A DNA stretch of 64,000 nucleotides from Ischnura elegans (GCF_921293095.1 NC_060252.1:3720001-3784000), one strand, 5' to 3'; counted from the first letter of the stretch, positions 10,892-21,744 are shown. Numbers and translations are program-made. Notes: generated by a model not told the origin, from the sequence alone.

Positions 10892-11962
10892 TTATTTTGG
10901 CACACCATCACATAATGATGCTATTTTCTTAAGACTTTTAAAATTTAAATGGCCCATTTTTCTGTGCCAATCCATACCTACATTAACTGTCTGTGTTAAC
11001 ATGGCTTCATCAGTTCCATTGAGATCAACTACAAACATTCCATTTGCTCTTTTCTTACCTTCTATTACAATATTTTGTTTTGGCATAGGTATTTCACCAG
11101 TTAATATTTGAACACTATCCTTAGTAAATAATACGGTTCCATTATTCTCTGTGATTTCAGAAACAGACATTAAATTTTTAGTAAGTTCCGGTACACACAA
11201 CACCTCTTTTAATTTACATTTATTTAGATCTAGAGTTCCTACTCCTTTGACTGTCATAGTTGAATCTTTTTTAGCAACCTTTACATTTTCATTGCACTTA
11301 CGCAAATTTTTAACCATATCGATGGAATTTACCATGTGTTTCGTTGCGCCACTATCGATCACAAATTCAAAGATATTATTATGATTAAGGTTAGCCTCAG
11401 AATCCGCAAAAAATGTTAATTTATCTTTTCTTGAGTCCCTGTCTCTATACCTTTTTTCATTATTCTGACCCTTATTTTTAAAAAAACAATTTTTTTCGTC
11501 ATGATTTGTTTTCTTACATATTTTGCAAGATTTTTCTCGAAAGAAACAGTCCTTTTCATTATGATTTGTGCGTTTGCATATTGTACACCCTCTTTTAGGA
11601 CATCTGGATTTTACATGACCCTTTTCTTTGCATAAAAAACACACTGTATCTATTTTATAGTTAATTTTACCGTTTTTGTAATTTGCCGCGAATGATACCA
11701 CATCTGTTTCGTTTTCCGTCTTCAGCTTCCCGGATCTATCTATTGTTGAGACTATCCAATATTGGGCCTTGGCGTCTTTCATGTTCCATCTCCGCGTCTC
11801 TTCTTGATTCATATCTTTTTTCTCCTTTAAATCTTCACCTTCAATTACTTCTATCATTTCCTTGGCTCGGAACAGGATTTTAATTTGGAAAGACCACATA
11901 GAGTAAGTTGTTGTGTCCTTCAATTTTTGTATGTGCGTAATATCTTCGCTTGACATCGCCAT
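10892..11962 (-). CDS. Copia gag remnant, protease and GAG-pre-integrase
   Basis: 356 codons. The N-terminus (SEDITHIQKLKDTTTYSMW) is a normal copia gag start. After YWIVSTIDRS the sequence jumps to the zinc-knuckle region, so most of the gag core seems deleted in frame. Three CCHC-type knuckles follow in a row (CFLCKEKGHVKSRC, CTICKRTNHNEKDC, CKICKKTNHDEKNC); one is usual. The aspartic protease site is FVIDSGATKHM. The WHRKMGHLNFKSLKKI motif starts the integrase zinc domain. The start codon lies about 70 bp inside the primer site. A copy lacking this much gag would depend on proteins from elsewhere. Confidence 0.9.
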   Translation of the reverse strand: MAMSSEDITHIQKLKDTTTYSMWSFQIKILFRAKEMIEVIEGEDLKEKKDMNQEETRRWNMKDAKAQYWIVSTIDRSGKLKTENETDVVSFAANYKNGKINYKIDTVCFLCKEKGHVKSRCPKRGCTICKRTNHNEKDCFFREKSCKICKKTNHDEKNCFFKNKGQNNEKRYRDRDSRKDKLTFFADSEANLNHNNIFEFVIDSGATKHMVNSIDMVKNLRKCNENVKVAKKDSTMTVKGVGTLDLNKCKLKEVLCVPELTKNLMSVSEITENNGTVLFTKDSVQILTGEIPMPKQNIVIEGKKRANGMFVVDLNGTDEAMLTQTVNVGMDWHRKMGHLNFKSLKKIASLCDGVPK

Positions 11963-12030
11963 ATCTTTTTTCCGTTTTTTTCCTTCTTTTATTCTTCAAA
12001 TTTTCCTTTTTTTTTACTGCAATTCTTGCC

Positions 12031-12044
12031 GTGAGCCCATAACC
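12031..12044 (-). promoter_or_regulatory. Copia primer binding site
   Basis: On the minus strand the sequence directly inside the 5' LTR is GGTTATGGGCTCAC. It is close to the internal initiator-tRNA-Met primer site of Drosophila copia. Direct contact with the LTR end supports the LTR boundary at 12045. Confidence 0.75.
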
Positions 12045-12193
12045 TTTTGGGTTTTTTTTTACTTTACTTTGTGGTAGAATTACTTAGACTCTTGACTTCA
12101 CTAGGAATCCATAAACATTTATTTACTTCACATATAAACATTATTGTTGTCAATCACATAGTAACCTGAGAACATATTTACTTTACTCTAACA
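12045..12193 (-). repeat. Copia 5' LTR
   Basis: 149 bp. On the minus strand it begins TGTTAGAGTAAAGT and ends CCCAAAA beside the primer site. It matches the split copy at 2193-2308 plus 8288-8319. The 5-bp TATAT duplication follows at 12194-12198. Confidence 0.88.
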
Positions 12194-12201
12194 TATATTT
12201 T

Positions 12202-14078
12202 ACAAGAGCCGGTGATATTATATTTCCATAGCTATGCATCTTCACTCCCCGGCTTTCAGCATGCATGTAGCAATTTCTGTTGCTTATGTAAGTAAACATT
12301 GCTGCCGTTGTAATTTTCGGCAAGTTTCCGGTGTCAGCCTTGGTGAAACCAGGTTCCGTGGCGTTTTCTTTTTACGATAAAACCTCCGAAAGATACATAA
12401 GAAATAAAACCTCACTTAAAGTCGTTAAATAAGCCGAGAAATTTGGTGACAATGCGCAACGCCACTGGATTTCCCACACGATTGCATGAGCTGACGTCAC
12501 TTTCCGGCTGGCCAATGGAATTACGTTTTAGTGGGTGTGTTTTTGGAACTGTTTCGGTCATTTCTTTTGTAAATTCTTAAGAAAATATGTAAAATAAGTG
12601 CGTTAAAGTGGCCTTTAGGTCAATTTTACTAAATTTTACGATTTTTAGTTAGAATTTGAAGGGATATTAAAATTTTGTCCAGAGACCTATTCTTATATTT
12701 TGAATTTTAACTCTATCGGTCGTGTGATAATTACAACACAGTAAGTGGTTGAACAGGTTGGCATAATTTATGTTGATTTTATATACAAGTTAATTGTTAA
12801 GTTCTTAGGTTATTTATACGTTCATATTCTAGAATTTTCCTTAAAGATACTTGAATATGATAGCAAAATTCTGTTTACATTGGCGTCAATAGCCTTCGTA
12901 AACAAAGACTTGATTTTCATATCATTTGGCCAGCCAAATACTAGTTTCTAGACCTTGCATTGCATTTTAAGCGTTTTCATTCAATATTTGCTTAATGTAC
13001 TCTTTCCGTATGCCTCCATATCACGCTTAACATGTTTCTGTGATTGTGAAACTAGAGTCGAGTTTCTGTTTCGTTTTTCGACTATGCATTTGCATGTTTA
13101 CAATGATGATATAAGATCTCGTCATGAAAGGCAGCAATAAAAAGTAAAACATACTTTCCTTCATAATCATATTATCTGCAGCAAAGCAATGTTTTCTCGA
13201 GGATGTAGGAATGTTATGAAATTTTATTTACACAGCATCACAGACTTCACTGACATTTTTTACTGCAAAATTCGTGAATGGATACTCGGGTTAGGTATTC
13301 ACTTATGTCGAGGCATCTTTTAAAGTAGACAAAGAGATATTTATTGTTATAAGTCCATTCTCACATTCAACATGTTTCATTGCGTGGTCATTCATTCATT
13401 GGTTTTGATGATATAGATATTCTTGACTGTACATTCTCGTCCATTTCTCTAGAATATATAACCCCTTAGGTCAACATTCCAAGAATTAAAATATTGGTAA
13501 GCATAAAAGAATTCAACAAACACTCATACCTCATTCAAAATATGCGTCCAACTGAGACAACCACTGATCTGTAAATCTTCAAATTAATTGGTAGTTTCAA
13601 GTTAACGCGAGAGAATTTCACTATTTCACCCACCTTCAATGAACGTACACCATCATGCAAACTTCGACTAACATGTAGTCCAAACAACCGTATGCAGTTA
13701 ATCATAGAAAATGATCATAAAATGACGTGAAAATATCAGCATTTGAGTATTTACTTCGCTGGGAACATCGATAAAGGCATTACCAATGCACGAAGCTAAT
13801 TAAAAGTGAGCTTTTATTCAGCCAACTCAGTCATTAACGTACAAAAAAGCTAATGGGGAAAAGCTTTCAATGACGCAGTATTCATTTACATTTGCACATA
13901 ATATGAGAAAACGAGAAAATACAGCTTAATACATCTTAGCAAAATACAACACGAAAACCCAGTCGCTAGAAACATGTAAACAAGTACGCATTTAATATCG
14001 TGTGTCATATTTTTCTTCACTTTTTTGCAGCGTTCATTGCCAACACTCAAAAATTTCAATGCATGATCGAGACTTTAG
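12202..14078. other. Unrecognised sequence between copia and the PIF-like element
   Basis: No gene or repeat recognised. The only notable spot is the promoter-like cluster at 12492-12518. Open frames of 60-68 codons near 12745-13140 are AT-rich and show no domain. Confidence 0.4.
12492..12518. promoter_or_regulatory. Possible promoter: CRE, ETS-like and CCAAT motifs
   Basis: TGACGTCA (12492-12499) is followed at once by CTTTCCGGC (ETS-like on one strand) and GGCCAATGG (CCAAT box) within 27 bp. Animal housekeeping promoters often have such clusters. No first exon was recognised on either side, so this is only suggestive. Confidence 0.25.
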
Positions 14079-15235
14079 TGCCCCGTTTACACAACGATCG
14101 TCGGGACGTTGATCCGTACGATCGTAACCTCAAAACGTCGTGTAGACGCGTAGAGTTACCATCGTAGGCCTTAGTACCTAACACTGCCGAACTTACGATG
14201 GTTAGCGCTAGTGTGCCAAGAAAAAAGAGATCGAAATGAAGATCGATGCATATACGATTCTTTCGCGCCGTTGCAATCTTGATACAGTAATTGATATTTC
14301 ATAAATAACTCTAATATATCAAAGATATATGGCAACGAATGAAGACATTATTGAGCAGGTAATGGAAGGACGTGATGGGAAAGTTTTTTCTGATGTTCTA
14401 TTTACCAAATGATATCGGATATTCTATACTATACCAGTTTTATGCATTTCTTTATTTACAGGTTAACCCATACCCATGTATCCTTACATTATACTTCACA
14501 GATGATGGAAAATAACAAACATGCACAAAATGTTAACCAATTAAATCATTGTATAAAGGATTTCACAATAAAATTCGCCAGAAATAACCATAACATTTAG
14601 ATAACATAGATGAGGACGTGGAGATATCAATACTTGTGCCGAATCAAGCCGAAATCTAAGCCTTTTCTAGTTAAATTATAACAGCAATATGTACTGTCTT
14701 TAATGCGTGAATATTCTTGAATGTTTTGACATATTCTCTCGAAGAATCTAGTTTCTTAAAGACTTCACGGACTGTTATGACTAGAGCGCGGAAAAAAAGT
14801 CTCCAATTTTTCAAAAAAAGTCGCCTAAAAAGTCGTCAATATTTTTGAAAAAAGTCTCTTTAAAAGTCTGAGTTATTTCCATGAGAAAGTGACTGGATTT
14901 AACTGAATTGATGGAGAATAGAGGGTAGAGATGCGGATTATTGGGTTTACGTGTTATTTTATGGTCTTTTAAGACAGGAGATCACCATAATTTTACAAAA
15001 TATATTTTTTAATTCTGAATAACACTTTCTTTGATGATCAGCGATTGTTTAAGAATATAGTTGACCCTGTAATTTTTTTAGCTGATCAATGTCTATCTTT
15101 ATTTTGAAATAGGGAAATTAAAGTCAAATTACAGGTTATGGATAACAGATTTTATTTATTAATTGCATGATATAAAATAAAGGAAAAAAATGTATATTCA
15201 TTCACTTCGAGTTGTATCGCTAAAAAATTATTTAC

Positions 15236-15742
15236 TTAATGAAATAGTGACAGATAAGGTATTTTTATGTTTTCCATGGTAAATGTTGTGCGACGTTCGG
15301 TCAAAATAAGTTTATACGTCGAAAACGATCGCTCAACTTCACATGTTGTAATAGGAGCATATCGCAGCGTAGCCACTTCACTTAAGGTGAGTTTTTGTAA
15401 AACATTAGATGTCTGCCCCTTGACCTCTCCGTTGAGAATCTGAGCTATATCAGTCATTAAGTTGAAGCCTTCGTTTTTATCCAAAACATTGCACAATTTG
15501 CCATAAACACTTGCGGCTTGTTCACCCTTTACACATACAAGTTTCTTCTTCACATCCAGTATTGTAGACACCGAGTCACTGAGGCTCAGGATGGAAGATT
15601 CAAGATATTTGATTTTTTCTACCAAAAACCCAAAGGATGCTGAAATACATATCATTTCCAGTGGTAGTGTGCTATCTTCTAAGAGTTCTCGAGCATTTTC
15701 TATACACTCTGCATCGTCTTCAGGGTCAATATTCTGTATAAC
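15236..15742 (-). CDS. hAT transposase, C-terminal dimerisation exon
   Basis: The exon begins at the acceptor TTTACTTCAG (AG at 15743-15744) and runs open to a stop at 15236. The protein reads from IQNIDPEDDAECIE to CEVERSFSTYKLILTERRTT. The last block is the conserved hAT dimerisation motif (APITT.EVERSFS.YK.IL..RR..F). The matching exon in the second copy (58113-58627) is broken by stops and frameshifts, but here it is clean. Confidence 0.85.
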   Translation of the reverse strand, partial: VIQNIDPEDDAECIENARELLEDSTLPLEMICISASFGFLVEKIKYLESSILSLSDSVSTILDVKKKLVCVKGEQAASVYGKLCNVLDKNEGFNLMTDIAQILNGEVKGQTSNVLQKLTLSEVATLRYAPITTCEVERSFSTYKLILTERRTTFTMENIKIPYLSLFH

Positions 15743-15890
15743 CTGAAGTAAAAAATTAAAATACAGTCTTCCTCTTTAATTTAGAACGTGCAGTTGTAGT
15801 TATTTTTAACTGAGCAAAATTGCAGGTATTCTATTTTATATAATGAAATTGATTCATCAGTCACAATCATAACTACAAATAATTACTTAC

Positions 15891-16328
15891 ATTCTTAATT
15901 TTCTCGAAATTTTGGGCATTGAACACGCAAGCTTCCAGCCATGTTCCAAATCTGGTGAGGACTGGATCCGGAGGCAATGGCAGATCGCAGCAAAATGTTT
16001 TGTATATTTCCACGCGCGATGGTGCTTTCAAAAATACCTACGAAAATATTAAATATTAGTTCTGCAGTAATATATTGGAAAATTTATTTTTAGTTTTATT
16101 AACGGCAAGTACCTACCTTCTTAATGGTAGAGACCCACTTATTTTCAGTGGGAAATCTTTTGCGAATTTCTTCGCATACTCTGTGAAGAGCATGCACTTT
16201 GCAAGTGATGTGAATCATTTTAGGGTAGAAAAACACCAAAACTTTGGCGGCTTTAACCATGTAGGCCGCTCCATCGGTTAGGAGAAGAAGCAAATTCTCT
16301 CTAGCACTATTATCTCCAAACAAGGAAG
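15891..16328 (-). CDS. hAT transposase, two central exons
   Basis: Exon 16117-16328: acceptor TTTTTTACAG, donor GTAGGT. It encodes LLLLLTDGAAYMVKAAKVL, YPKMIHITCKVHALHRV and VCEEIRKRFPTENK, the central block of the RNase H-like hAT core, including the C..H segment. Exon 15891-16037 (147 bp): acceptor TTTTCGTAG, donor GTAAGT. It encodes VFLKAPSRVEIYK and FGTWLEACVFNAQNFEKIK, matching the insert domain of the same family. The intervening 79 bp is an intron. Both exons are open throughout and no frame breaks were seen in them. Confidence 0.82.
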
Positions 16329-16474
16329 CTGTAAAAAAAATGAGTACATTACGATAAATAAGGTAAATATGCGGCAAAAACTCATCAACATAAGTTATAC
16401 CGTTAGTTAATTTCAGTTCTAATTTGAATATGCTAGCCTTTTCAGCAAAAATTTCACAATACCAAATTAGGTAT

Positions 16475-16676
16475 CATAGGCGGATCCAGGGGGGGGGGGC
16501 ACGGGGGCACGTGCCCCCCCCAGACCCTTAAAAATATGCTAGATTTTTAATACGGTCCCATTATCATTTCGTTTGTTTTGTATGACGAGGTATCCTTGTG
16601 CCCCCCCCCCTGACCAAAATCCTGGATACGGCCTTGCTTGTGCCCCTCCCAGAAAGAAATCCTGGATCCGCCCCTG
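16475..16676. mobile_element. hAT-type MITE, family D copy 1
   Basis: 202 bp with ends CATAGGCGGATCCAGG and CTGGATCCGCCCCTG. TTAGGTAT is exactly duplicated at 16467-16474 and 16677-16684. The interior has long G and C runs. Other copies are at 44195-44393 and 48151-48358. It sits inside the larger hAT transposon, just downstream of the exon ending near 16690, so it is likely in an intron. Confidence 0.93.
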
Positions 16677-16684
16677 TTAGGTAT

Positions 16685-16898
16685 CATCACTCAAAGATTC
16701 GTCAATGCAACGAGCGACCGTTTCATTATTTACTCTTTCAAGTTCCTTGGATGCTATGAGGTAGGGTTTATTGGGCTCATCTGGTGTCAATTTTCCGACC
16801 AATATGTTGCACACATATTGACCCTTAACATCAGTCGTTTCATCAACAATGGCATATAACTTGCTTACTTTCAGGTCATCCTTGATACTTTTCGTTAT
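16685..16898 (-). CDS. hAT transposase, exon with the IDETTD motif region
   Basis: Acceptor GTGTTTTAG at 16899-16900. The frame reads IKDDLKVSKLYAIVDETTDV, then GQYVCNILVGKL and ELERVNNETVARCIDES. VDETTD carries the first catalytic Asp of hAT transposases. The 3' limit is uncertain: the frame reaches a stop a few codons on, so a donor such as GTGATG near 16690 is probably used. Confidence 0.72.
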
Positions 16899-17384
16899 CT
16901 AAAACACAAGAGCATTTGTTTTTAATATTAAGGCAAACACTTAAAAGAGCACAAAAAATTGGCCAGGGCACATAATTACTTTCTTAGTAAATTTAGTTAA
17001 TACTTTTTCGTTCTTAATCTTATTCCATTTGGATTACGACCAGGAAATAGTAAAAGTATTTCAATAGATAATACTATTTCCGACGCAAACTATGCATCTT
17101 GAAAGGCAGGCATAAAATAGGTCTTTATAATTTATGAAGAATTATAATTAAAAACACACGCAATGTATAGTTAAAGATGTATCGAACAATGTTGACTTAT
17201 TCGGGAATGCCCATTCAACATATGTGTTACCTATATTTTAGTGAACTATTTATGTAATACAATGATTCATACAGCCGAATATTTCTTTGAAATCGTATCA
17301 AACCAAAGTTTTAAACGCTTATATCCAAAGAGCAGGCATGCAAAAGATTTTTACAGCATTTACTACGTAAAAGTATTTAGAAAC

Positions 17385-17687
17385 TCATGCATTTTCATGG
17401 AGTCTCGGCAAGTAAGTTTTCCGAAGAGAACTATCAGATGGAACTGTCCTTCTTAAATATTTTTCCATAAACGATGTGAATAGAGGGTGTTTTGATTTGT
17501 GAGTAGGAATGTTCAATGCCACAAATAGCTCGCACAAATCTAATGCAAACTCATCGCCGGTGGCTGCAAACGATAGTTGGCTCTGTCTTAAACTCTGCAA
17601 GCTCACGGTTTCCTTTAATTTCACTTGAGATAGATGCGATGAGCTGTCAATGTGCTGTTTTACATGTGACTTTTTGTCTGATGATAT
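17385..17687 (-). CDS. hAT transposase, N-terminal exon after the zinc finger
   Basis: Acceptor TTATTTTTCAAG precedes 17687. The protein reads SSDKKSHVKQHIDSSSH (end of a BED-type finger, with its two His), then FALDLCELFVALNIPTHK and PLFTSFMEKYLRRTVPSDSS, typical for this position in hAT proteins. The frame ends in a TGA at HENA with no clear donor, so the copy may be defective here or the donor was missed. A possible preceding exon (to 17922, donor GTGAGT, reading NSIYCKIYGKN) carries the zinc-finger Cys, but its phase does not fit simply. Confidence 0.62.
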   Translation of the reverse strand: MSSDKKSHVKQHIDSSSHLSQVKLKETVSLQSLRQSQLSFAATGDEFALDLCELFVALNIPTHKSKHPLFTSFMEKYLRRTVPSDSSLRKTYLPRLHENA

Positions 17688-18339
17688 CTTGAAAAATAAT
17701 GAGAAAGATAAATTATTATTAGAATTACTTTTAATGTTAATTTTTCAGCATAGCTCAAAATAGGTCTTTGTATTTTTATAAAGAATTATAATTAAAAACA
17801 CACACAATGTACAGTTAAAAATTTATCTCACAATTTTGACTTATTCGGGAATGTCAAAAAATTCTTAATAGTAATTATAATTATTAAAGTCGTCAGATTC
17901 AAAAATTGTATTGATACTCACGGTTTTTTCCGTAAATTTTGCAGTAAATACTGTTGCTCATAACTTGCAGGTACTTGCATAGTGAAGCATACGCAGTCAG
18001 CTTGGCTTCTGAAGACGCCTGTCCTTCACATTGTACATTTTCTTGGGCTGGGCTGCACAATCGAGCGGACGATGGTCTTGCAACGCTTGGGGACCTCAGC
18101 AAATGACTGAAACTTTACGCGTCTCACTCGAATATATAGAATTGTGTTCATACAATGTGTATACATTCACCAGTCCTTGTTGAGCTTTCATTTTTCCTCT
18201 TCGACCGAGTGCCAAGAGCGCATAGTTTGCCTCTCTACAATGTAGGCTCATTTTTTAACCATCTACACTCAACGTGAGACATTCACTTCGTCGGAAATTC
18301 TAGATAACATTTCATATATTTGTATCATTTTTCCACTAA

Positions 18340-18415
18340 TTTACTGCAAAAAGCAGAGTCTAGCTTACAGTGTAGCGCTGTCCCCTTGTCAGCAGACCAC
18401 CCGGGTTCAAATAAG
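18340..18415 (+). repeat. tRNA-like segment inside the hAT element
   Basis: The stretch from CAGAGTCTAGCTTACAGTG to CCCGGGTTCAAATA has an A-box-like start and a B-box-like GGGTTCAAAT at tRNA spacing. It may be a small SINE head. The second hAT copy has it at about 57490-57565 but in the opposite orientation relative to that element. A full cloverleaf was not established. Confidence 0.3.
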
Positions 18416-19643
18416 TTGGTTCATAATGTCCCTTTGTAAAGTCTTTGGACACCCTTAGCAAAAAAAGGGTGAGGTGGCCCAGGGAAAGAAACAATGTGTG
18501 AATTTAATATGCAATTGGATAAGTACGTGGTGAGCTCTACCGTCACATATCCAAACCACCTTCGAGTTGAAGCACTGCATGGGTTTACTTCATGAACGGT
18601 GGAGTAATCGAAATAATTCATTGCTGTTTCCGGAGCTATCAATAAAATTCCGCATTAGCAATTGTTAGTAGCTTACATTTTACGGTAAATATCTGCTCCG
18701 TGTAGTATGCACCGCCTAAAAAAAACAAGATTTGTCCGACAAAAAGTTGATCAAGTGTAATCACAACATCAAAATATTAACTTAGGCAGGTGTTTTCAAT
18801 AAAAAGTCCCGAAAAAGTCTCTTTTAATCGAAAAAGTCCCGCAACAGCAAAAAAGTCCCAAAAAGTCTCTAAGAAAGTCATTAAAAACGGTTTTATATGA
18901 TGATATTAGTGAAGATTTGTATTTAAAACCACAAAAGTCCCACTTTTACAAAAAGTCGAAAGACTTTTTCCGCGCTCTAGTTATGACTAGTTTTAGTTTT
19001 ATCTCATCATAGCTGGGAGTTGAAGGCATAATTTGCTCTATGGTAATTAAAAACAAGCAGGTGGGGATTTATATAGCTATGACGGGATCCATTAAAAGTT
19101 ACTAATAAAGGAGATAGGAACAATCTAAATATTAATTGATAATTTTGTAGAGGAATATACCTTTGTTGGAGGATCCTTGGTCGTGCAAGAGTTTTCAAAT
19201 TAACTAGGGAAAGAATATATGAAGTGTTGTAATTAGACAAAGAGATTAATAAATCGTAATTATTTAATTTGAAAAAATTATTTTGGACACGTTAAATCCG
19301 GACCCAACTAGCACAGATTCTGCCTTATCCCTAAATACGAGGATATTATACATATATGCCGTGACGAAACCTATCTGAAAGCAGAGATAAAGTATGAATA
19401 ATCCACGCCGTTTTTTGGGATAAATCGGAGATGCACTTCCGCATTTTTTGAGATATGCCTATCCTTACGCCGTATAATTGCCGCTAGGTGGCAGCTGTTT
19501 CGCGTACGATCGCTGCGCTGCCACGCGAGATTCATGAGAACTACGTGAAAATAATGTAATAACCGTAATAACATAAATTGCCTTTCGATGAGGAAAGATT
19601 CAATGCATTATTTTTCATCATTGTATTTTATTATATTATGGTA

Positions 19644-19771
19644 TCCCATATAGCATCAAATATGCCAGAGACATCTCACGAGGCATATATGACCACTCTG
19701 TCTATGAGGTCTGTATGTCTATGAGATCATATCTCGTGAGATGCCTCTGAGATATTTGATGCTACATGGGA
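19644..19771. mobile_element. 128-bp foldback element with TCCCATNTAGCATC ends
   Basis: Near-perfect inverted arms of about 40 bp: left TCCCATATAGCATCAAATAT, then CAGAGACATCTCACGAG; right, read inward, TCCCATGTAGCATCAAATAT, then CAGAGGCATCTCACGAG. TA flanks both sides (19642-19643, 19772-19773). The middle repeats TCTATGAG words. The outer end matches the TCCCANNNAGCA ends of the element at 2309-8287. Confidence 0.8.
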
Positions 19772-20934
19772 TACTGCAATACAATACTGTATAATAACAT
19801 ACATGATGAAATATAATGCACTGAATCATTCACCATCGAAAGCCAATACCGCACTAGTCTCCACAATGAGGTTTTTTTCACTATGTTACACATTCACGCA
19901 AGTTTAGGAACATCCCAAAAAATCCGTTAGAAGAAGGTGGAAAATAAACAAAATTATTGCTCTAAAAACGATATATTTAATGAATGATTCATCTTGAAAC
20001 GATATACAATACACTAGAACACGGAGCAGTCTTTATACCTTCATCGGTAAACCATAAATCTTACTGTTCAATTCCTTACATCAAATTATAGAGGAGACTG
20101 GTGAATTACCTTACGTATGGTTTCTAAACGCACAAATTCAAAATCCATTACAGTTATACCCTAGAATTTGGCAATTGCAATCACTAATACCTCGCATTTG
20201 TTAACAAATCACAGCACTGTCGATGATTCCTTCATTAATATCCACGACAATCCGGGATGTTTTGATGTGTCGCCACAACTGTACGTACCGGCGTAGCCCA
20301 CATCGAACTCAGGCACACAAAAACGATGCTTAGGTCGCATTATCACTTTAACTATCATTGTATACACAAAATAATCAACGATTTTTACTCACAAACACCA
20401 CTATACACAACACCAAAAATGTAAACACGAAGCCACTATAATGGCTTTAACGGTAATGGAGGACTTCAGCGCTACTATGCGGCCAATTTTGGCAATATGG
20501 TACCATGACATCCCCACCCCAAACGCTTGAAATCGTGGAAAAAAGGGATATTACACATGGAGGATAAGCTTATCCCCACAATATCTGATTTCTCCAAGGA
20601 TAAGTTCAAATCTGTGCTGGCTGGGGATTGAGTCGATATTATAATAAAGTGACCAGTTAGCAAAATATTACAATTTGGAACGTAGCAAGGAGACATATCT
20701 ACTGTCTTAACCGCATGAATATTGCTAAACTTTGGACAGATTCCCATAAAGAAACCTACATTCTTTAACGTTTTACCGACAGTTCGGTCTAGCTTCAGTT
20801 TTAGCACATGAAAACATTAATATTCTTTTGCTTCTTAATTTCCAGGATTTCAATTTTCTCACGCAGTGTCGTCGTCAGTTTTTATCTGACACAATTCCAC
20901 AACGAGGGCAGCACTGAGTTACGATGGTAACTTT
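19772..20934. other. Unrecognised interior of the PIF-like element
   Basis: Moderately AT-rich. One 110-codon minus-strand frame (20475-20807) has no recognisable domain. No RNA gene or repeat was recognised. Confidence 0.4.
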
Positions 20935-21028
20935 TAAGCCGTGTCCCAACTCAGCCATTAGGCATCATGTATTTAGCCAGCCAGATTCTGGGCAGCCAAC
21001 CACAAGGGAGCATGAATTGGGACATCCT
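20935..21028. mobile_element. Possible short MITE
   Basis: TTAAGCCGTGTCCCAACTCA on the left mirrors TGAATTGGGACATCCTTACGG on the right, with TTA/TAC at the borders. Only about 95 bp and the match is imperfect. Confidence 0.3.
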
Positions 21029-21243
21029 TACGGAGGTGCTGCCATCTACTGGGCACTAGGCCAATGCAAAACAAGAGATAATCGGAATCATTTGAACAAA
21101 TTATGAACAAAACCCATCACATTCCACCGCATTCCACATTGTCAACGTTTACGTGCAATCGTGTTGTGTGTGCAACGTGTGACGTGTTAACGTGCAGTAG
21201 TCGCGATCAACGTCGGTACGATCGTGGTGTAAACGGGGCATAG

Positions 21244-21744
21244 CAGAGTCCTCTAGATTGCTCTCTCAACACTACTCTCTCATCATGTCGAGTCGTCGCA
21301 TAGGCTTCCACGGCAACCACGACGTCCGCCATTTTCAGTGTAAATACTCCGTTTTCCCATAAGGAGATGTGGTAAAATTTCTTCGTTTTTTTGGTAAGCG
21401 AAGAATGTTGGTAATTTTCGGATAGGTGATATTGATTTTCGAAACCTTCAGTAACATAAGTACAAATTTTCTAGGCATGACAACAATGGAAACGGCGAAA
21501 ATAAAGGTAAAACCAGGGCAAAGGCTAAACGTATTACGACCTGATCGAACCCTTGTTTTAATGGGTTGACACCCAATTGCGCTAAATAATCACTGAAAAT
21601 ACTATTAACGGAAACTCTTACCCTCAATAAAAAGGCTCTTTGCAAAATATGTACTGACACAAGCAATTCCGCCGCGAGTTTAATTACTGAAATCTGATAG
21701 TAGGACAGCGGGTAGATGGGCGTAACCAGCTGGAGACGGCCTTT
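21244..21744. other. Unrecognised sequence
   Basis: Contains CGTCCGCCATTTTCAGTG near 21326, a YY1-like GCCATTTT context sometimes found at transcription starts, but no linked exon was seen. A 140-codon minus frame (21448-21870) overlaps a MITE and has no known domain. Confidence 0.35.

Larger units (their letters stand above)
2193..12193 (-). mobile_element. Ty1/copia LTR retrotransposon, degraded and with nested insertions
   Basis: The element runs on the minus strand: 5' LTR 12045-12193, primer site, gag-protease, integrase, reverse transcriptase-RNase H, A-rich purine tract, then a 3' LTR split into 2193-2308 and 8288-8319. The 5-bp sequence TATAT flanks it at 2188-2192 and 12194-12198, so the outer limits are well supported. 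Removing the 5979-bp insertion leaves an element of about 4 kb. The domain order protease-integrase-RT-RNase H is that of copia, not gypsy. It is inactive: gag lacks most of its N-terminal domain, and there is one in-frame stop and at least two frameshifts. Confidence 0.93.
14782..18979 (-). mobile_element. hAT DNA transposon, complete copy
   Basis: TIRs TAGAGCGCGGAAAAA at both ends, with perfect 8-bp target duplications GTTATGAC at 14774-14781 and 18980-18987. Subterminal regions on both sides repeat AAAAAGTC/GACTTTTT words (AAAAGTCTC, AAAAGTCCC, AAGTCG). These are likely transposase-binding repeats, as in other hAT elements. Transposase exons lie on the minus strand between 15236 and about 18100. 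A rearranged relative occupies 56429-59382. Sharp ends and a perfect duplication argue for fairly recent insertion. Confidence 0.9.
14079..21240. mobile_element. PIF-like element with distant TIRs, carrying nested insertions
   Basis: Left end TGCCCCGTTTACACAACGAT; right end, read inward, TGCCCCGTTTACACCACGAT. The similarity continues through CGACGTTGATC. TAG flanks both sides (14076-14078, 21241-21243), fitting a 3-bp duplication. Without the hAT element at 14782-18979 and the small foldback at 19644-19771 the body is about 2.8 kb. No PIF transposase or Myb-like frame was seen. The longest remaining frame (110 codons, 20475-20807, minus) matches nothing known to me. Confidence 0.55.

Noticed and set aside
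9000-12000. Endogenous retrovirus or virus
   Set aside because: Domain order (integrase before RT), short LTRs and the absence of an envelope frame place it as copia, an LTR retrotransposon.
20475-20807. PIF/Harbinger transposase frame
   Set aside because: 110 codons with no DDE or helix-turn-helix motif.
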